Origin: a virus
Virus record (IMG/VR): IMGVR_UViG_3300007229_000058
Span: 1 to 27,619 of that record
DNA: 27,619 nt
Reading direction: 5' to 3' (one strand)
Shown here: positions 1 to 6,054 of the stretch, piece after piece
How the letters are laid out: each line of letters opens with the position of its first letter
How positions within the stretch are numbered: the first letter of the stretch is position 1
Position numbers and translations under genes: made by a program
Notes under the pieces: model-generated
Databases searched by the model: none
The model's input: the letters and a program-made list of their open reading frames with translations, nothing else
Told to the model about the DNA's origin: nothing

Positions 1-2
1 TT

Positions 3-581
3 GTCAACCCGAACATCACCCAAGCCACGAACAGCACGCTGGGAACTCCGGGGAGGATCAACCCCGACCGCCCCTATGTGATCACGGCAGCGGTCAAATA
101 CGAGACAGCAGTTCCTTCTGTTTCGTTGATCATTTCGGTACGAACCTCGGGTGGGACAATTCTCCACGACTCGATTGCCGGGAGAGCGATGCAGCTCACG
201 GTGACTTCTGCTTCGCTCACGACCTCTTATCAAATCTTCAGCGCGGTGGTCTATTCGCCAATCGACGCGCCAAAGGATTCGGTGATTGACATCAGGTTCA
301 GTTCGAACCAAGCGAACACAAGCGTTGTTCATGTTGACTCTGTCATCGTTTCGGAAATGCGAAGGTTCAAGAAGGGTGGCCTGGCCTATGCCATGATTCC
401 CGGCGCTGCTGACTTTGTGGTGAATGACGAGTTTACTGCTGCGATCACCAACAACTGCGCAAATGGAGACGGCGAGATTGCTCGTGAGTTTGATCGCTTC
501 TTCGACACCGAGACAACCGGAATCGTTTTGCCTTCTGCGACTTCTCCGACCTTGGCAGACGCGACTTTCATCGCTGACTGA
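3..581 (+). CDS. Virion/tail structural protein, C-terminal part (5' truncated)
   Basis: The frame is open to the left edge, so about 192 C-terminal residues are present and the true start lies outside the window. A GTG at 78 is in frame, but the open frame continues upstream of it without a stop. The sequence is rich in Ser, Thr, Val and Ile in alternating beta-type patterns, with the segment VHVDSVIVSEM near residue 120. That resembles the closing strands of jelly-roll carbohydrate-binding-like modules found in phage tail and virion proteins. The last 60 residues are less repetitive and hydrophilic. It is the last gene before a strong terminator at 618-655, consistent with the end of a late structural operon. 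Exact function is not recognised; tail protein is an inference from composition and position. Confidence 0.55.
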   Translation, partial: VNPNITQATNSTLGTPGRINPDRPYVITAAVKYETAVPSVSLIISVRTSGGTILHDSIAGRAMQLTVTSASLTTSYQIFSAVVYSPIDAPKDSVIDIRFSSNQANTSVVHVDSVIVSEMRRFKKGGLAYAMIPGAADFVVNDEFTAAITNNCANGDGEIAREFDRFFDTETTGIVLPSATSPTLADATFIAD

Positions 582-617
582 CCGCATCCCTATATAGAGC
601 CTTCTTTCTTCTCTTGG

Positions 618-655
618 AACCCCGCCTCTGATCTCAGGGTGCGGGGTTTCTTTCT
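618..655 (+). terminator. Rho-independent terminator
   Basis: A perfect 8-bp inverted repeat (AACCCCGC at 618-625, GCGGGGTT at 641-648) has a 15-nt loop and is followed by the T-rich stretch tctttct. A further run of seven T residues after five G residues lies at 664-675. It sits 37 bases after the stop codon of the truncated structural gene and separates it from the early operon. Confidence 0.75.
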
Positions 656-693
656 ATCAAGAAGGGGGTTTTTTTGATTATCTGCACCCTTTT

Positions 694-736
694 CCACACT
701 TTGGCTCCCATTGGGGTTGCATGTGGCGGAGTGTGG
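694..736. promoter_or_regulatory. Inverted repeat and possible promoter region of the early operon
   Basis: The 114 bases between the terminator and the first early gene contain a 7-bp inverted repeat, CCACACT (694-700) and AGTGTGG (730-736). A weak sigma-70-like pair follows: TTGCAT at 718 and TATTGT at 739, with a short 15-base spacer. The early promoter should be here because a terminator precedes the gap and nine tightly packed genes follow it. The individual boxes are not convincing. Confidence 0.25.
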
Positions 737-769
737 GCTATTGTGGTTGTTGAAGAAAGGAAGGAACCC

Positions 770-970
770 ATGCGAATCAAGATCTTCAAGCGTAAGTGGT
801 CGATGGATGACCACACTCCGCTCCACAAGTGCCATGCCTCGGCCTTTGTTGAGGCTCCGACTGGAGAGGAATGCGTGCGACTTGCGCGGGCGGAGTGCGC
901 CCGGCGAGATGACAAACTCACCGAAAAGCAGGTCAAGGACGGGTGGAAGTTCGAATTCCACATTGTCTGA
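770..970 (+). CDS. Small hypothetical early protein (66 aa)
   Basis: The ATG at 770 is chosen because a good ribosome-binding site (AAAGGAAGG) lies just upstream. The frame extends further upstream but without a comparable site. The product is a small, basic, soluble protein beginning MRIKIFKRKW with a Cys-containing middle. Its second half reads like a helix-strand unit (EECVRLARAECARRDDK, then DGWKFEFHIV). No known family is recognised. It is the first gene of the early operon, 15 bases ahead of the next gene. Early small phage proteins in this position often act on the host, but nothing in the sequence shows that here. Confidence 0.6.
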   Translation: MRIKIFKRKWSMDDHTPLHKCHASAFVEAPTGEECVRLARAECARRDDKLTEKQVKDGWKFEFHIV

Positions 971-985
971 CCACGGAGAATCACA

Positions 986-1459
986 GTGAAAAAGCGAATT
1001 GTTGACTGGACCAATGAGCGTGGTGACATTATCACAGCCATCCTTTACGACGACATCCCGCTGACAGACAGCAATGTCGAAGACCATCTTCACATCCAAG
1101 ACTTGAAGTGGGAAGAAACAGAAGTTCGTGGTCGCTATTACCTGAACATCGGTCGCTACGAGTATCAGAGCGACGACCTCGACATGCTGGAGTGCTTGCT
1201 TCGTGAGTTCGCCGAGTCGGATGGTCGCTCACGCGCAGACCTACCCGAAGACATGGCGACGACGTACGCGCTCAACGATGGGGGCAACCCCGCGCACATC
1301 GAGATTGTCGAAGGCGGTGGTCGCATCCGTGTAGAACAAACCTTCTACGCACTGACTGAAACCAATCACACGATCGACGGACCCTTCGACAACAAGCAGG
1401 ACGCGATCGACACCGTTCGGCACATCGTCATCGAAGAAGCAAAGGAGATCAAGCAATGA
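986..1459 (+). CDS. Hypothetical early protein (157 aa)
   Basis: It starts at GTG 986 behind a clear ACGGAGAA ribosome-binding site and ends in a 4-bp ATGA overlap with the next gene. The protein is acidic and soluble, with no membrane segment or signal peptide. Two similar beta-rich halves can be seen: one around RGRYYLNIGRYEYQSDDLDM, another around RIRVEQTFYALTETNH with GPFDNKQDAIDTVRHIV. The second looks like a strand followed by a helix, as in many small phage alpha-beta proteins where a DNKQDA-type turn starts the helix. No family is recognised. Confidence 0.65.
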   Translation: MKKRIVDWTNERGDIITAILYDDIPLTDSNVEDHLHIQDLKWEETEVRGRYYLNIGRYEYQSDDLDMLECLLREFAESDGRSRADLPEDMATTYALNDGGNPAHIEIVEGGGRIRVEQTFYALTETNHTIDGPFDNKQDAIDTVRHIVIEEAKEIKQ

Positions 1460-1959
1460 AGCAGCGAATCACGATCAAGAACGTCAAGACGTTCGCAGGA
1501 CACGACGGCAACGGGTGGCAGGCCACGACCTACCTTGACGGAAAGAAGATCGGCATCTGCGTCGATGACGGGTGGGGTGGCGGCCTGAACTTCAATTGTG
1601 GGAGCGTGGTTGACTACGACGCGCTCAACCAGGCGGCGCTAGAAATGCGCCCCGACATCGAGGTTTCAAAGTATGTCCCGCCGTTCGAGTTCATCATGAG
1701 CGACCTCGTCAACGATGCGCTCCAAGAGAAGGACATCAAGCGAGCCACCACGAAAGAGGTCTGGTTCCAACTTGAGGGAGAGGATGCTTCTACGTTCCGC
1801 ACTTTCAAGCGGGGGGTGAAGGTCAGTGATCCTCGCTCACACATGGAAGAACACGCGATCATCGACGCCATCGTGAAGGTGTCCGAGCGCGAGAAGAAGG
1901 CGATCAAGTCCATCAAGGGCATTCGTCACGCAACCAAGAGAAAGGAATTGGCAGCATGA
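1456..1959 (+). CDS. Hypothetical early protein (167 aa)
   Basis: Its ATG overlaps the preceding stop (ATGA) and its own stop overlaps the next start in the same way, so it is translationally coupled on both sides. The N-terminal 45 residues form a beta-rich segment with a Gly-rich turn (DDGWGGGLNFNCG). The C-terminal third is strongly basic and helical and ends in a Lys/Arg-rich tail (KKAIKSIKGIRHATKRKE), which could contact nucleic acid. No family is recognised and no catalytic motif is seen. Its conserved place among small early genes is the only context. Confidence 0.65.
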   Translation: MKQRITIKNVKTFAGHDGNGWQATTYLDGKKIGICVDDGWGGGLNFNCGSVVDYDALNQAALEMRPDIEVSKYVPPFEFIMSDLVNDALQEKDIKRATTKEVWFQLEGEDASTFRTFKRGVKVSDPRSHMEEHAIIDAIVKVSEREKKAIKSIKGIRHATKRKELAA

Positions 1960-2159
1960 AGTGCAGAGACAGAGAGTTCAACCGAGGCAAGACGCTGATC
2001 AGAATGGCGTACAGCATCCCGAACCTTTGCTGGTTCGTGTGGCGCGATGACAACGGTCATGTTTCGCAGCAGATGCTGAAGACGCATCAGACCATTGAGG
2101 CGGCGATTGCCGACTACGATCGACGGTGTGATTTCCTGGCAAAGATTGAGGAGAAATGA
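1956..2159 (+). CDS. Small hypothetical early protein (67 aa)
   Basis: It is coupled to the preceding gene by an ATGA overlap. The protein has an aromatic strand pair (YSIPNLCWFVWRDDNGHV) followed by an alpha-helix (TIEAAIADYDRRCDFLAKIEEK). That strand-strand-helix layout is common in small phage proteins that modify host enzymes. No family is recognised. One base separates its stop from the next start. Confidence 0.6.
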   Translation: MKCRDREFNRGKTLIRMAYSIPNLCWFVWRDDNGHVSQQMLKTHQTIEAAIADYDRRCDFLAKIEEK

Positions 2160-2160
2160 G

Positions 2161-2505
2161 ATGACAGACCACGACAGGGTTCGGCACATCGTCGAGCGCG
2201 ACATCTACAGACGAATGAACCAGATCGGGGGGACGCTCCACTTGGCAGAGATGACAGGCGGAGCGCTCTCTGATTTGGTGCTTGCGGTTCACAACGAACT
2301 CAGTGAGGAGCAGACTGAGGGGGGTGTGGACATTTGCCAGTATTGGCTGGTCAGTGATCATCTTGGCGAGCGGATGGCGAGAGCCGGCTTCTGCCTGGTT
2401 GAGACGGAAGACGGCTGGTTCTACGCGCGAACCACAGCAGGCACTGGGCTTGAAGATGACATCACATCACTTCTGAAAAGAGAGGAAAGCAATGACAAAG
2501 GATGA
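2161..2505 (+). CDS. Hypothetical early protein (114 aa)
   Basis: The ATG at 2161 is preferred over an upstream in-frame start because GAGGAGA lies 8-14 bases upstream and it sits next to the previous stop. The product is a soluble acidic protein. An N-terminal helical part (RVRHIVERDIYRRMNQIGG) is followed by a segment ending in MARAGFCLVETEDGWFYART, a strand-turn-strand pattern. No family is recognised. The 3' end overlaps the next gene by 14 bases. Confidence 0.6.
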   Translation: MTDHDRVRHIVERDIYRRMNQIGGTLHLAEMTGGALSDLVLAVHNELSEEQTEGGVDICQYWLVSDHLGERMARAGFCLVETEDGWFYARTTAGTGLEDDITSLLKREESNDKG

Positions 2506-2716
2506 AGCGAAAGCAATGTCGAACGACTTGAAAAACTCTCGACGGCGCTCGGAGCGGCGACTGATGCAGATCAAAGCCGAACTCAGGATGATCCAGAGGA
2601 TTGCGAGTGCGAGTCCATCGACCTCGTTCGGTGTCGCTGGCAAGTGTGAGACCATCGGTTCGTGCGTCGATGAACTGGTGCGTGAGTTGAGATTTCAGGG
2701 GAGGGTCGGAGAATGA
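2492..2716 (+). CDS. Small basic helical protein (74 aa)
   Basis: It starts at an ATG behind AGAGGAAAG and overlaps the preceding gene by 14 bases. It is Arg/Lys-rich and predicted to be mostly helical in its first 40 residues (DLKNSRRRSERRLMQIKAEL), followed by a Ser/Gly-rich turn with two Cys residues and a second short helix. No family is recognised. Charge suggests nucleic-acid or partner binding, as an inference only. Confidence 0.55.
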   Translation: MTKDEAKAMSNDLKNSRRRSERRLMQIKAELRMIQRIASASPSTSFGVAGKCETIGSCVDELVRELRFQGRVGE

Positions 2717-2997
2717 GCGACGAACTCAAGGAGTATCAAAACAAAAGGCGAGCGATGAAGCAGCGAGAGGAGGCGGCGAAGCTCGAACTCTCTGAACGGC
2801 TCGCCGTCGTTGAGAGCATGAGAGCAAAGGCTGAAGAAGCCGTGGCCTTGGTCGCCCAACTTGAGAAAAAGGTAGAGGAGTTGTATCGTGCGGAGATCAA
2901 CGTGATTAGCCGAGAGCGACTGACCGCCAGGCGGTCGCAGTTTCCAGACCATTACAGAGAGGAGGCCAGTGATGGCCCTACGCGGAACGACGCCTGA
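2713..2997 (+). CDS. Coiled-coil hypothetical protein (94 aa)
   Basis: It is coupled by an ATGA overlap to the gene before it, and its 3' end overlaps the start of the recombination ATPase by 26 bases. Residues 5-65 form an almost uninterrupted charged heptad-like helix (KQREEAAKLELSERLA and VAQLEKKVEELYRAE), so a coiled coil is likely. The tail is polar. Overlap with the Sak4-like gene suggests co-expression with the recombination module. The role is unknown. Confidence 0.6.
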   Translation: MSDELKEYQNKRRAMKQREEAAKLELSERLAVVESMRAKAEEAVALVAQLEKKVEELYRAEINVISRERLTARRSQFPDHYREEASDGPTRNDA

Positions 2998-3805
2998 GAA
3001 GCAGGCAAAGAGATTGAAGGCTCTTGTGTACGGTGAGAGCGGGGTGGGCAAGACTACCTTCGCCATTCAGTTCCCGAAGCCGTACCTGATTGACACCGAA
3101 CGAGGTTCGGTGAACGACCAGTATGTTGACGCGATTGCAGAGCGAGACGGTGCGGTGTTTCAAACCACCTCATTCGATGAGATCGTCAAGGAGGTGAGAC
3201 TCCTGATCTCGGAGAAGCACGACTTCAGAACCCTGGTCATTGATCCGATCACCGTGGTCTATGAGGACATGCTGAACCACTGGGAGAGAAGGGTCGGCTC
3301 CGACTTCGGAAAGCACTATTCAGCAGCGAAGAAAGAGTGGAAGCGGCTCACCGCACTGTTGAGCAAGTTGGACATGAACGTGATTCTCACCGCGCACTCG
3401 AAAGTCCAGTATGCCGATGACGGATCGTTCAAGGTTGCAGGCGTTACCTACGACGGCGCAAAGGGAACAGACTACTGGGTGGATCTCGCGCTTGAATGCT
3501 TCCGAGAAGAAGGCGAGCGAAAAGCCAGAGTGGTGAAGACGAGAATCCAAACGCTTGCAGAAGGCGAGGAGGTTCCTCTCGACTTTGAACACCTTGCTTT
3601 CCTTTACGGCGGAAACCTCGACGGCCAGGCTCAGGCCGTGGTCCTTGCAACCAGCGAAGAAGTGAAGGAGTTGAATCGGATGGTTGATCTTCACCCAGAA
3701 GGTCAAGTGTTCCTGACCAAGTGGCTTCGAGCCGCAAAGGTTGAGGAGATCGCAGACATGACCCACGAACAAGTTGAGGGGTGTATCAAATGGAACGGAT
3801 GGTGA
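2972..3805 (+). CDS. Sak4-like RecA-fold ATPase (AAA_24 type), phage recombination
   Basis: This is a P-loop ATPase of the phage Sak4/AAA_24 type, single-strand annealing recombinases related to the RecA/RadA core. Walker A is GESGVGKT at residues 21-28 and Walker B is FRTLVID at 85-91. A later strand-turn (NVILTAHSKVQY) fits the RecA-fold sensor region. Its 277 residues are in the normal range for the family. Starts GTG 2969 and ATG 2972 are adjacent; ATG 2972 sits 7 bases from GAGAGGAGG. The gene shares an operon with a DUF669-like SSB-like gene two positions downstream, the partner usually found with Sak4 ATPases, which supports a role in annealing or repair of phage DNA. Confidence 0.85.
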   Translation: MALRGTTPEKQAKRLKALVYGESGVGKTTFAIQFPKPYLIDTERGSVNDQYVDAIAERDGAVFQTTSFDEIVKEVRLLISEKHDFRTLVIDPITVVYEDMLNHWERRVGSDFGKHYSAAKKEWKRLTALLSKLDMNVILTAHSKVQYADDGSFKVAGVTYDGAKGTDYWVDLALECFREEGERKARVVKTRIQTLAEGEEVPLDFEHLAFLYGGNLDGQAQAVVLATSEEVKELNRMVDLHPEGQVFLTKWLRAAKVEEIADMTHEQVEGCIKWNGW

Positions 3806-3990
3806 ATGAAGAACGTGTGTGGATCAAGGATGTCCCCGCGATGATTTCCGAAGACATTGAACCTGTGTCTCTCTGGACAATCCGATCGTGGTGTCGAAAA
3901 GGCTTGATCAAATCTGTCAAGGTCGGTGGCAAGCGATACGTCGATCTCGAGTCATTGAAGAACTTCTTGAAAGGAGAAGCAGCGTGCTGA
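3790..3990 (+). CDS. Small helix-turn-helix DNA-binding protein (excisionase/MerR-like)
   Basis: The 66-residue protein has the shape of a winged-helix excisionase or MerR-type reader: VSLWTIRSWCRKGLI as the helix-turn-helix, then a short wing KSVKVGGKRYV and the terminal helix DLESLKNFLK. The ATG at 3790 is preferred over GTG 3781 because GAGGG lies 9 bases before it. It overlaps the ATPase gene by 16 bases and the next gene by 7. The VGGKRYVDLESLKNF ending resembles small DNA-binding families frequent in Planctomycetes (DUF1580-like) as well as generic HTH_17 proteins. No integrase is in view, so excisionase function is not established and a transcription regulator is equally possible. Confidence 0.65.
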   Translation: MERMVNEERVWIKDVPAMISEDIEPVSLWTIRSWCRKGLIKSVKVGGKRYVDLESLKNFLKGEAAC

Positions 3991-4484
3991 AATACAAACC
4001 AGAAGAAGAACGAACGAACACGAAGGAGATGGAGGATGCTCCTCCGGGCTTGCACAGAATGAAGGTGAACGGGTTTCGGCCCGGCGTGTCAACCGAGAAA
4101 TGGAGCGGGGACATCGTCGAGTTCACAAACGGCAGCCATGTGATTTGCGAGTTCATCAACGACCAAAGCACTTGGAAGTTCGGCAGGCTTGCAAAGGCGA
4201 TCGGCGAAGATGCGGTGAACCACTACAAGCAAACCGACCGAGAAGGTTTCTCAACGTTCAACCCTGGCGAGTGGATTGGTCGGGAGGTTTCAATTCTTGT
4301 CGAGGAGGCTCCGGTCAACGGCGTGCCGAAGTCAAGGATCAAGAAGATCCAGAACCTTGCGAACCACTCAGATTGGGATACGGAATCATGCGAACCCGAT
4401 GATTCTGTCAACGACGATCCAAGCCCCGACCCGTTTCAGAAAGAAAAGTCATCGCCTCCTTCTGGTGATGAGATCCCGTTCTGA
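3984..4484 (+). CDS. DUF669-like single-stranded-DNA-binding protein with SSB-type tail
   Basis: The start is GTG 3984 behind AAAGGAGAA. The 166-residue product has the DUF669 pattern: an N-terminal PPGLHRMKVNGFRPG strand region, then HVICEFINDQSTWKFGRLAKAIG, then a C-terminal strand block around WIGREVSILVEEAPVNG. It ends in an acidic unstructured tail closing with DEIPF. That is the same kind of tip (acidic residues then Ile-Pro-Phe) by which bacterial SSB recruits partners. DUF669 proteins are commonly encoded beside Sak4 or recombinase genes and are thought to bind single-stranded DNA. Here the Sak4-like ATPase is two genes upstream. It is the last gene of the early operon, followed by a strong hairpin. 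Confidence 0.7.
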   Translation: MLKYKPEEERTNTKEMEDAPPGLHRMKVNGFRPGVSTEKWSGDIVEFTNGSHVICEFINDQSTWKFGRLAKAIGEDAVNHYKQTDREGFSTFNPGEWIGREVSILVEEAPVNGVPKSRIKKIQNLANHSDWDTESCEPDDSVNDDPSPDPFQKEKSSPPSGDEIPF

Positions 4485-4490
4485 TCGTGC

Positions 4491-4527
4491 AGGGGGTGGG
4501 CGCATTCCACTCGCGCCCACCCTCTGC
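4491..4527 (+). terminator. Strong GC hairpin after the early operon
   Basis: GGGTGGGCGC (4495-4504) and GCGCCCACCC (4514-4523) form a perfect 10-bp stem with a 9-nt loop. It extends to 14 pairs (4491-4527) with one G-T pair. Only a weak T-containing stretch follows, so it may be a terminator, a processing site or a 3' mRNA stabiliser. It begins 7 bases after the last early gene. Confidence 0.5.
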
Positions 4528-4564
4528 TTCGTTGGTCGTTTGCAAACTGGTGGGGTTTGGCGGG

Positions 4565-4591
4565 TTGACGGTGGGACGCCCCGTCGATAGC
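4565..4591 (+). promoter_or_regulatory. Possible sigma-70-type promoter before the methyltransferase operon
   Basis: TTGACG at 4565-4570 is a near-consensus -35 box. The best -10 candidate is GATAGC at 4586-4591, with a short 15-base spacing and poor match. A promoter is expected here because a hairpin ends the previous operon and a new run of coupled genes starts at 4697. Confidence 0.25.
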
Positions 4592-4627
4592 CTCATCGCG
4601 GCGAGGCTTTGATACGCGATCGAAGCG

Positions 4628-4674
4628 GCAGCGGGGTCGGCCCAGAACTCTTTCTCTCTTTCCGACCCCGCTGC
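4628..4674. repeat. 13-bp perfect inverted repeat upstream of the methyltransferase gene
   Basis: GCAGCGGGGTCGG (4628-4640) and CCGACCCCGCTGC (4662-4674) are exact reverse complements separated by 21 pyrimidine-rich bases. The repeat ends 22 bases before the ATG of the methyltransferase, so in RNA it would form a large leader hairpin close to the ribosome-binding site. It could be an operator for autoregulation, an attenuator or a translation control element; the sequence alone cannot choose. Confidence 0.5.
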
Positions 4675-4696
4675 ACTCGTCATCTCAAAAGAAGAA

Positions 4697-5848
4697 ATGG
4701 AGAACAACCTTGTGGATCAGATCCTCTCTCTCTGCTCAGGCATCGGCGGACTCGATATCGGTTTCCACCGAGGAATGCGATCGGTTGGCCGAGTTCCTCG
4801 AACGATCGGGATGGTGGAGAGGGAAACCTTCTGCACTGCGGTCTTGGCGAACCAGATGCAAAAAGGCAACTTGGACGAGGCTCCTATCTGGCTCGGAGAT
4901 CTCGGAGACCTACCCACACGATGCCTTCCCAGAGTTGACTGGATCATCGGGGGCTACCCCTGCCAGGGATTTTCACAATCAGGGAAGCGACTGGGGGAAA
5001 AAGACCCGCGTTATCTGTGGCCGAAAATCCTTGAGCTCATCGGGACTGTTCGACCAAGAGGAGTCTTCTTTGAAAACGTCGCCGGACATATGTCACTCGG
5101 CCTCGATCGCGTCCTTCAAGACTTGGAAGGATGCGGTTTCAGCAGCGCGTTCGGATTGTTTACAGCGGCGGAAGTCGGCGCTCCTCACAGAAGGGAACGG
5201 GTCTTCATCCTTGGGCTGGCCGACCGCGACGGGGATACACGCGGTTCGGGGGAATCACGACGAGCCTCTGGAGAGATACGAGTTGAGGGTGAGGGATTAC
5301 GAGGAGGGGAGAGCGAAGGGGAAGCCAGGCAAGAGCCTTGGGGTTGCGGTGAGGCTTTGGCCGACAGCGGTAGTGGGCGACTCAAGAGCCTCGGCACGCG
5401 GGACCACGACAACGGGGGTGATGAACGACGGGGTGACTCTGACAGATGCCGTGAGGTCAGGAGAGAAAGCGACAAACAACTCAAGAGCCTCGGACTCGAA
5501 TCGGATTGTGACCTCGGGTGGTGCTGTGAATACGGGGTCTGCATCGAAGAATGCGACGGATGCTTCGTGGGCAACCCCGACGAGTGCGGACGCAAACAAG
5601 ACAACCGCAAGATCAACGCAGGGGAGGTGTCTGGCTCGGGAGGCTGTGGTTGGCCTGGGTGGCCGAGCAGACCAGGACAGCCACAGCAAGACTGGGAGCC
5701 GCCCCGTACTGTCCAGCCGATGGTGCGAGGTTCTCATGGGGTTCCCGGAGAACTGGACAGGATTGACAGACTGAGAGCGTTGGGGAATAGTGTGGTTCCG
5801 CAGTGTGCGGAACACGCCTTCAAAACCCTCTGGAGAGAATTGCAATGA
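4697..5848 (+). CDS. C5-cytosine DNA methyltransferase (Dcm-type)
   Basis: This enzyme methylates carbon 5 of cytosine in DNA using S-adenosylmethionine, probably to protect phage DNA or evade restriction. Visible motifs are motif I (LCSGIGGLDIGF, residues 12-23), motif IV with catalytic Cys in GGYPCQGFS (C89), motif VI ENV (126-128), motif VIII HRRER (164-168) and motif X RALGNSVVPQ (360-369). The target-recognition region (about 175-335) is low-complexity, rich in Gly, Arg, Asp and Glu. The closing WPSRPGQPQQDWEPPRTV segment is typical of phage Dcm proteins. A second open frame overlaps almost all of it. Start ATG 4697 follows AAAAGAAGAA; GTG 4712 is an alternative. The stop overlaps the next start by ATGA. 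Confidence 0.92.
   Translation: MENNLVDQILSLCSGIGGLDIGFHRGMRSVGRVPRTIGMVERETFCTAVLANQMQKGNLDEAPIWLGDLGDLPTRCLPRVDWIIGGYPCQGFSQSGKRLGEKDPRYLWPKILELIGTVRPRGVFFENVAGHMSLGLDRVLQDLEGCGFSSAFGLFTAAEVGAPHRRERVFILGLADRDGDTRGSGESRRASGEIRVEGEGLRGGESEGEARQEPWGCGEALADSGSGRLKSLGTRDHDNGGDERRGDSDRCREVRRESDKQLKSLGLESDCDLGWCCEYGVCIEECDGCFVGNPDECGRKQDNRKINAGEVSGSGGCGWPGWPSRPGQPQQDWEPPRTVQPMVRGSHGVPGELDRIDRLRALGNSVVPQCAEHAFKTLWRELQ
4710..5774 (+). CDS. Overlapping-frame protein inside the methyltransferase gene (WPTP-repeat phage family)
   Basis: A 354-codon frame runs in another phase across the methyltransferase gene. TTG 4710 is preceded by GGAG (4699-4702) at 7 bases, and TTG 4785 behind GAGGAA is an alternative. 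The translation resembles phage proteins I recall as a recurring family. It has SSLKTSPDIC at 119-128, three spaced W-P/A-T-P-T-type motifs (WPTATGIHA at 170, WPTAVVGDS at 217, WATPTSADA at 287) and a closing CEVLMGFPENWTGL (339-352). LMGFPENW also resembles methyltransferase motif IX. The middle is Ser/Thr-rich. The W-P-T units fall where the other frame reads LADRDGD, LADSGSG and NPDECGR. An open frame in GC-rich DNA is weak evidence alone; the family resemblance carries the call. Confidence 0.6.
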   Translation: MWIRSSLSAQASADSISVSTEECDRLAEFLERSGWWRGKPSALRSWRTRCKKATWTRLLSGSEISETYPHDAFPELTGSSGATPARDFHNQGSDWGKKTRVICGRKSLSSSGLFDQEESSLKTSPDICHSASIASFKTWKDAVSAARSDCLQRRKSALLTEGNGSSSLGWPTATGIHAVRGNHDEPLERYELRVRDYEEGRAKGKPGKSLGVAVRLWPTAVVGDSRASARGTTTTGVMNDGVTLTDAVRSGEKATNNSRASDSNRIVTSGGAVNTGSASKNATDASWATPTSADANKTTARSTQGRCLAREAVVGLGGRADQDSHSKTGSRPVLSSRWCEVLMGFPENWTGLTD

Positions 5849-6054
5849 ACGAGCCAAGAGTAGGAAGCGCGGAATGGGAGGAAAGAAACGGAAGGTATTT
5901 CTTCCCCACGATCGAGGAGGAGCGGGCGAACTATGACGCCCACTGGGCGGCGGTCGATGACGCCAACGAGAAGAAGAAGAAAGAGGAGGAGGCGAAGAAG
6001 CATCGTCCAGCGAGAGGCTGGAGATCCCAAGGGAAAAGGGGGCGTCGTGCTTGA
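5845..6054 (+). CDS. Small charged protein (69 aa)
   Basis: It is coupled to the methyltransferase by an ATGA overlap, with GGAGAG upstream. The N-terminal half has aromatic and acidic residues (SAEWEERNGRYFFPTIEEE). The C-terminal half is a Lys/Glu-rich helix (DDANEKKKKEEEAKKH) ending in an Arg/Gly/Lys tail. No family is recognised. Composition suggests a small nucleic-acid-associated or adaptor protein. It overlaps the following replication gene by 8 bases. Confidence 0.55.
   Translation: MNEPRVGSAEWEERNGRYFFPTIEEERANYDAHWAAVDDANEKKKKEEEAKKHRPARGWRSQGKRGRRA

Noticed and set aside
582-769. tRNA or small RNA gene in the gap after the terminator
   Set aside because: No cloverleaf, TTCGA-type T-loop or other RNA structure beyond the terminator and a 7-bp inverted repeat was found.
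3790-3990. Evidence of an integration module (excisionase plus attachment site)
   Set aside because: The HTH protein alone is not enough; no integrase gene and no attachment-like repeat were seen in the window.
5185-5857. Minus-strand open frames of 143 and 186 codons opposite the methyltransferase
   Set aside because: The region is GC-rich and low-complexity, so stops are rare in all frames. These translations are Ser/Pro/Arg-rich without recognisable motifs, unlike the + strand overlapping frame.
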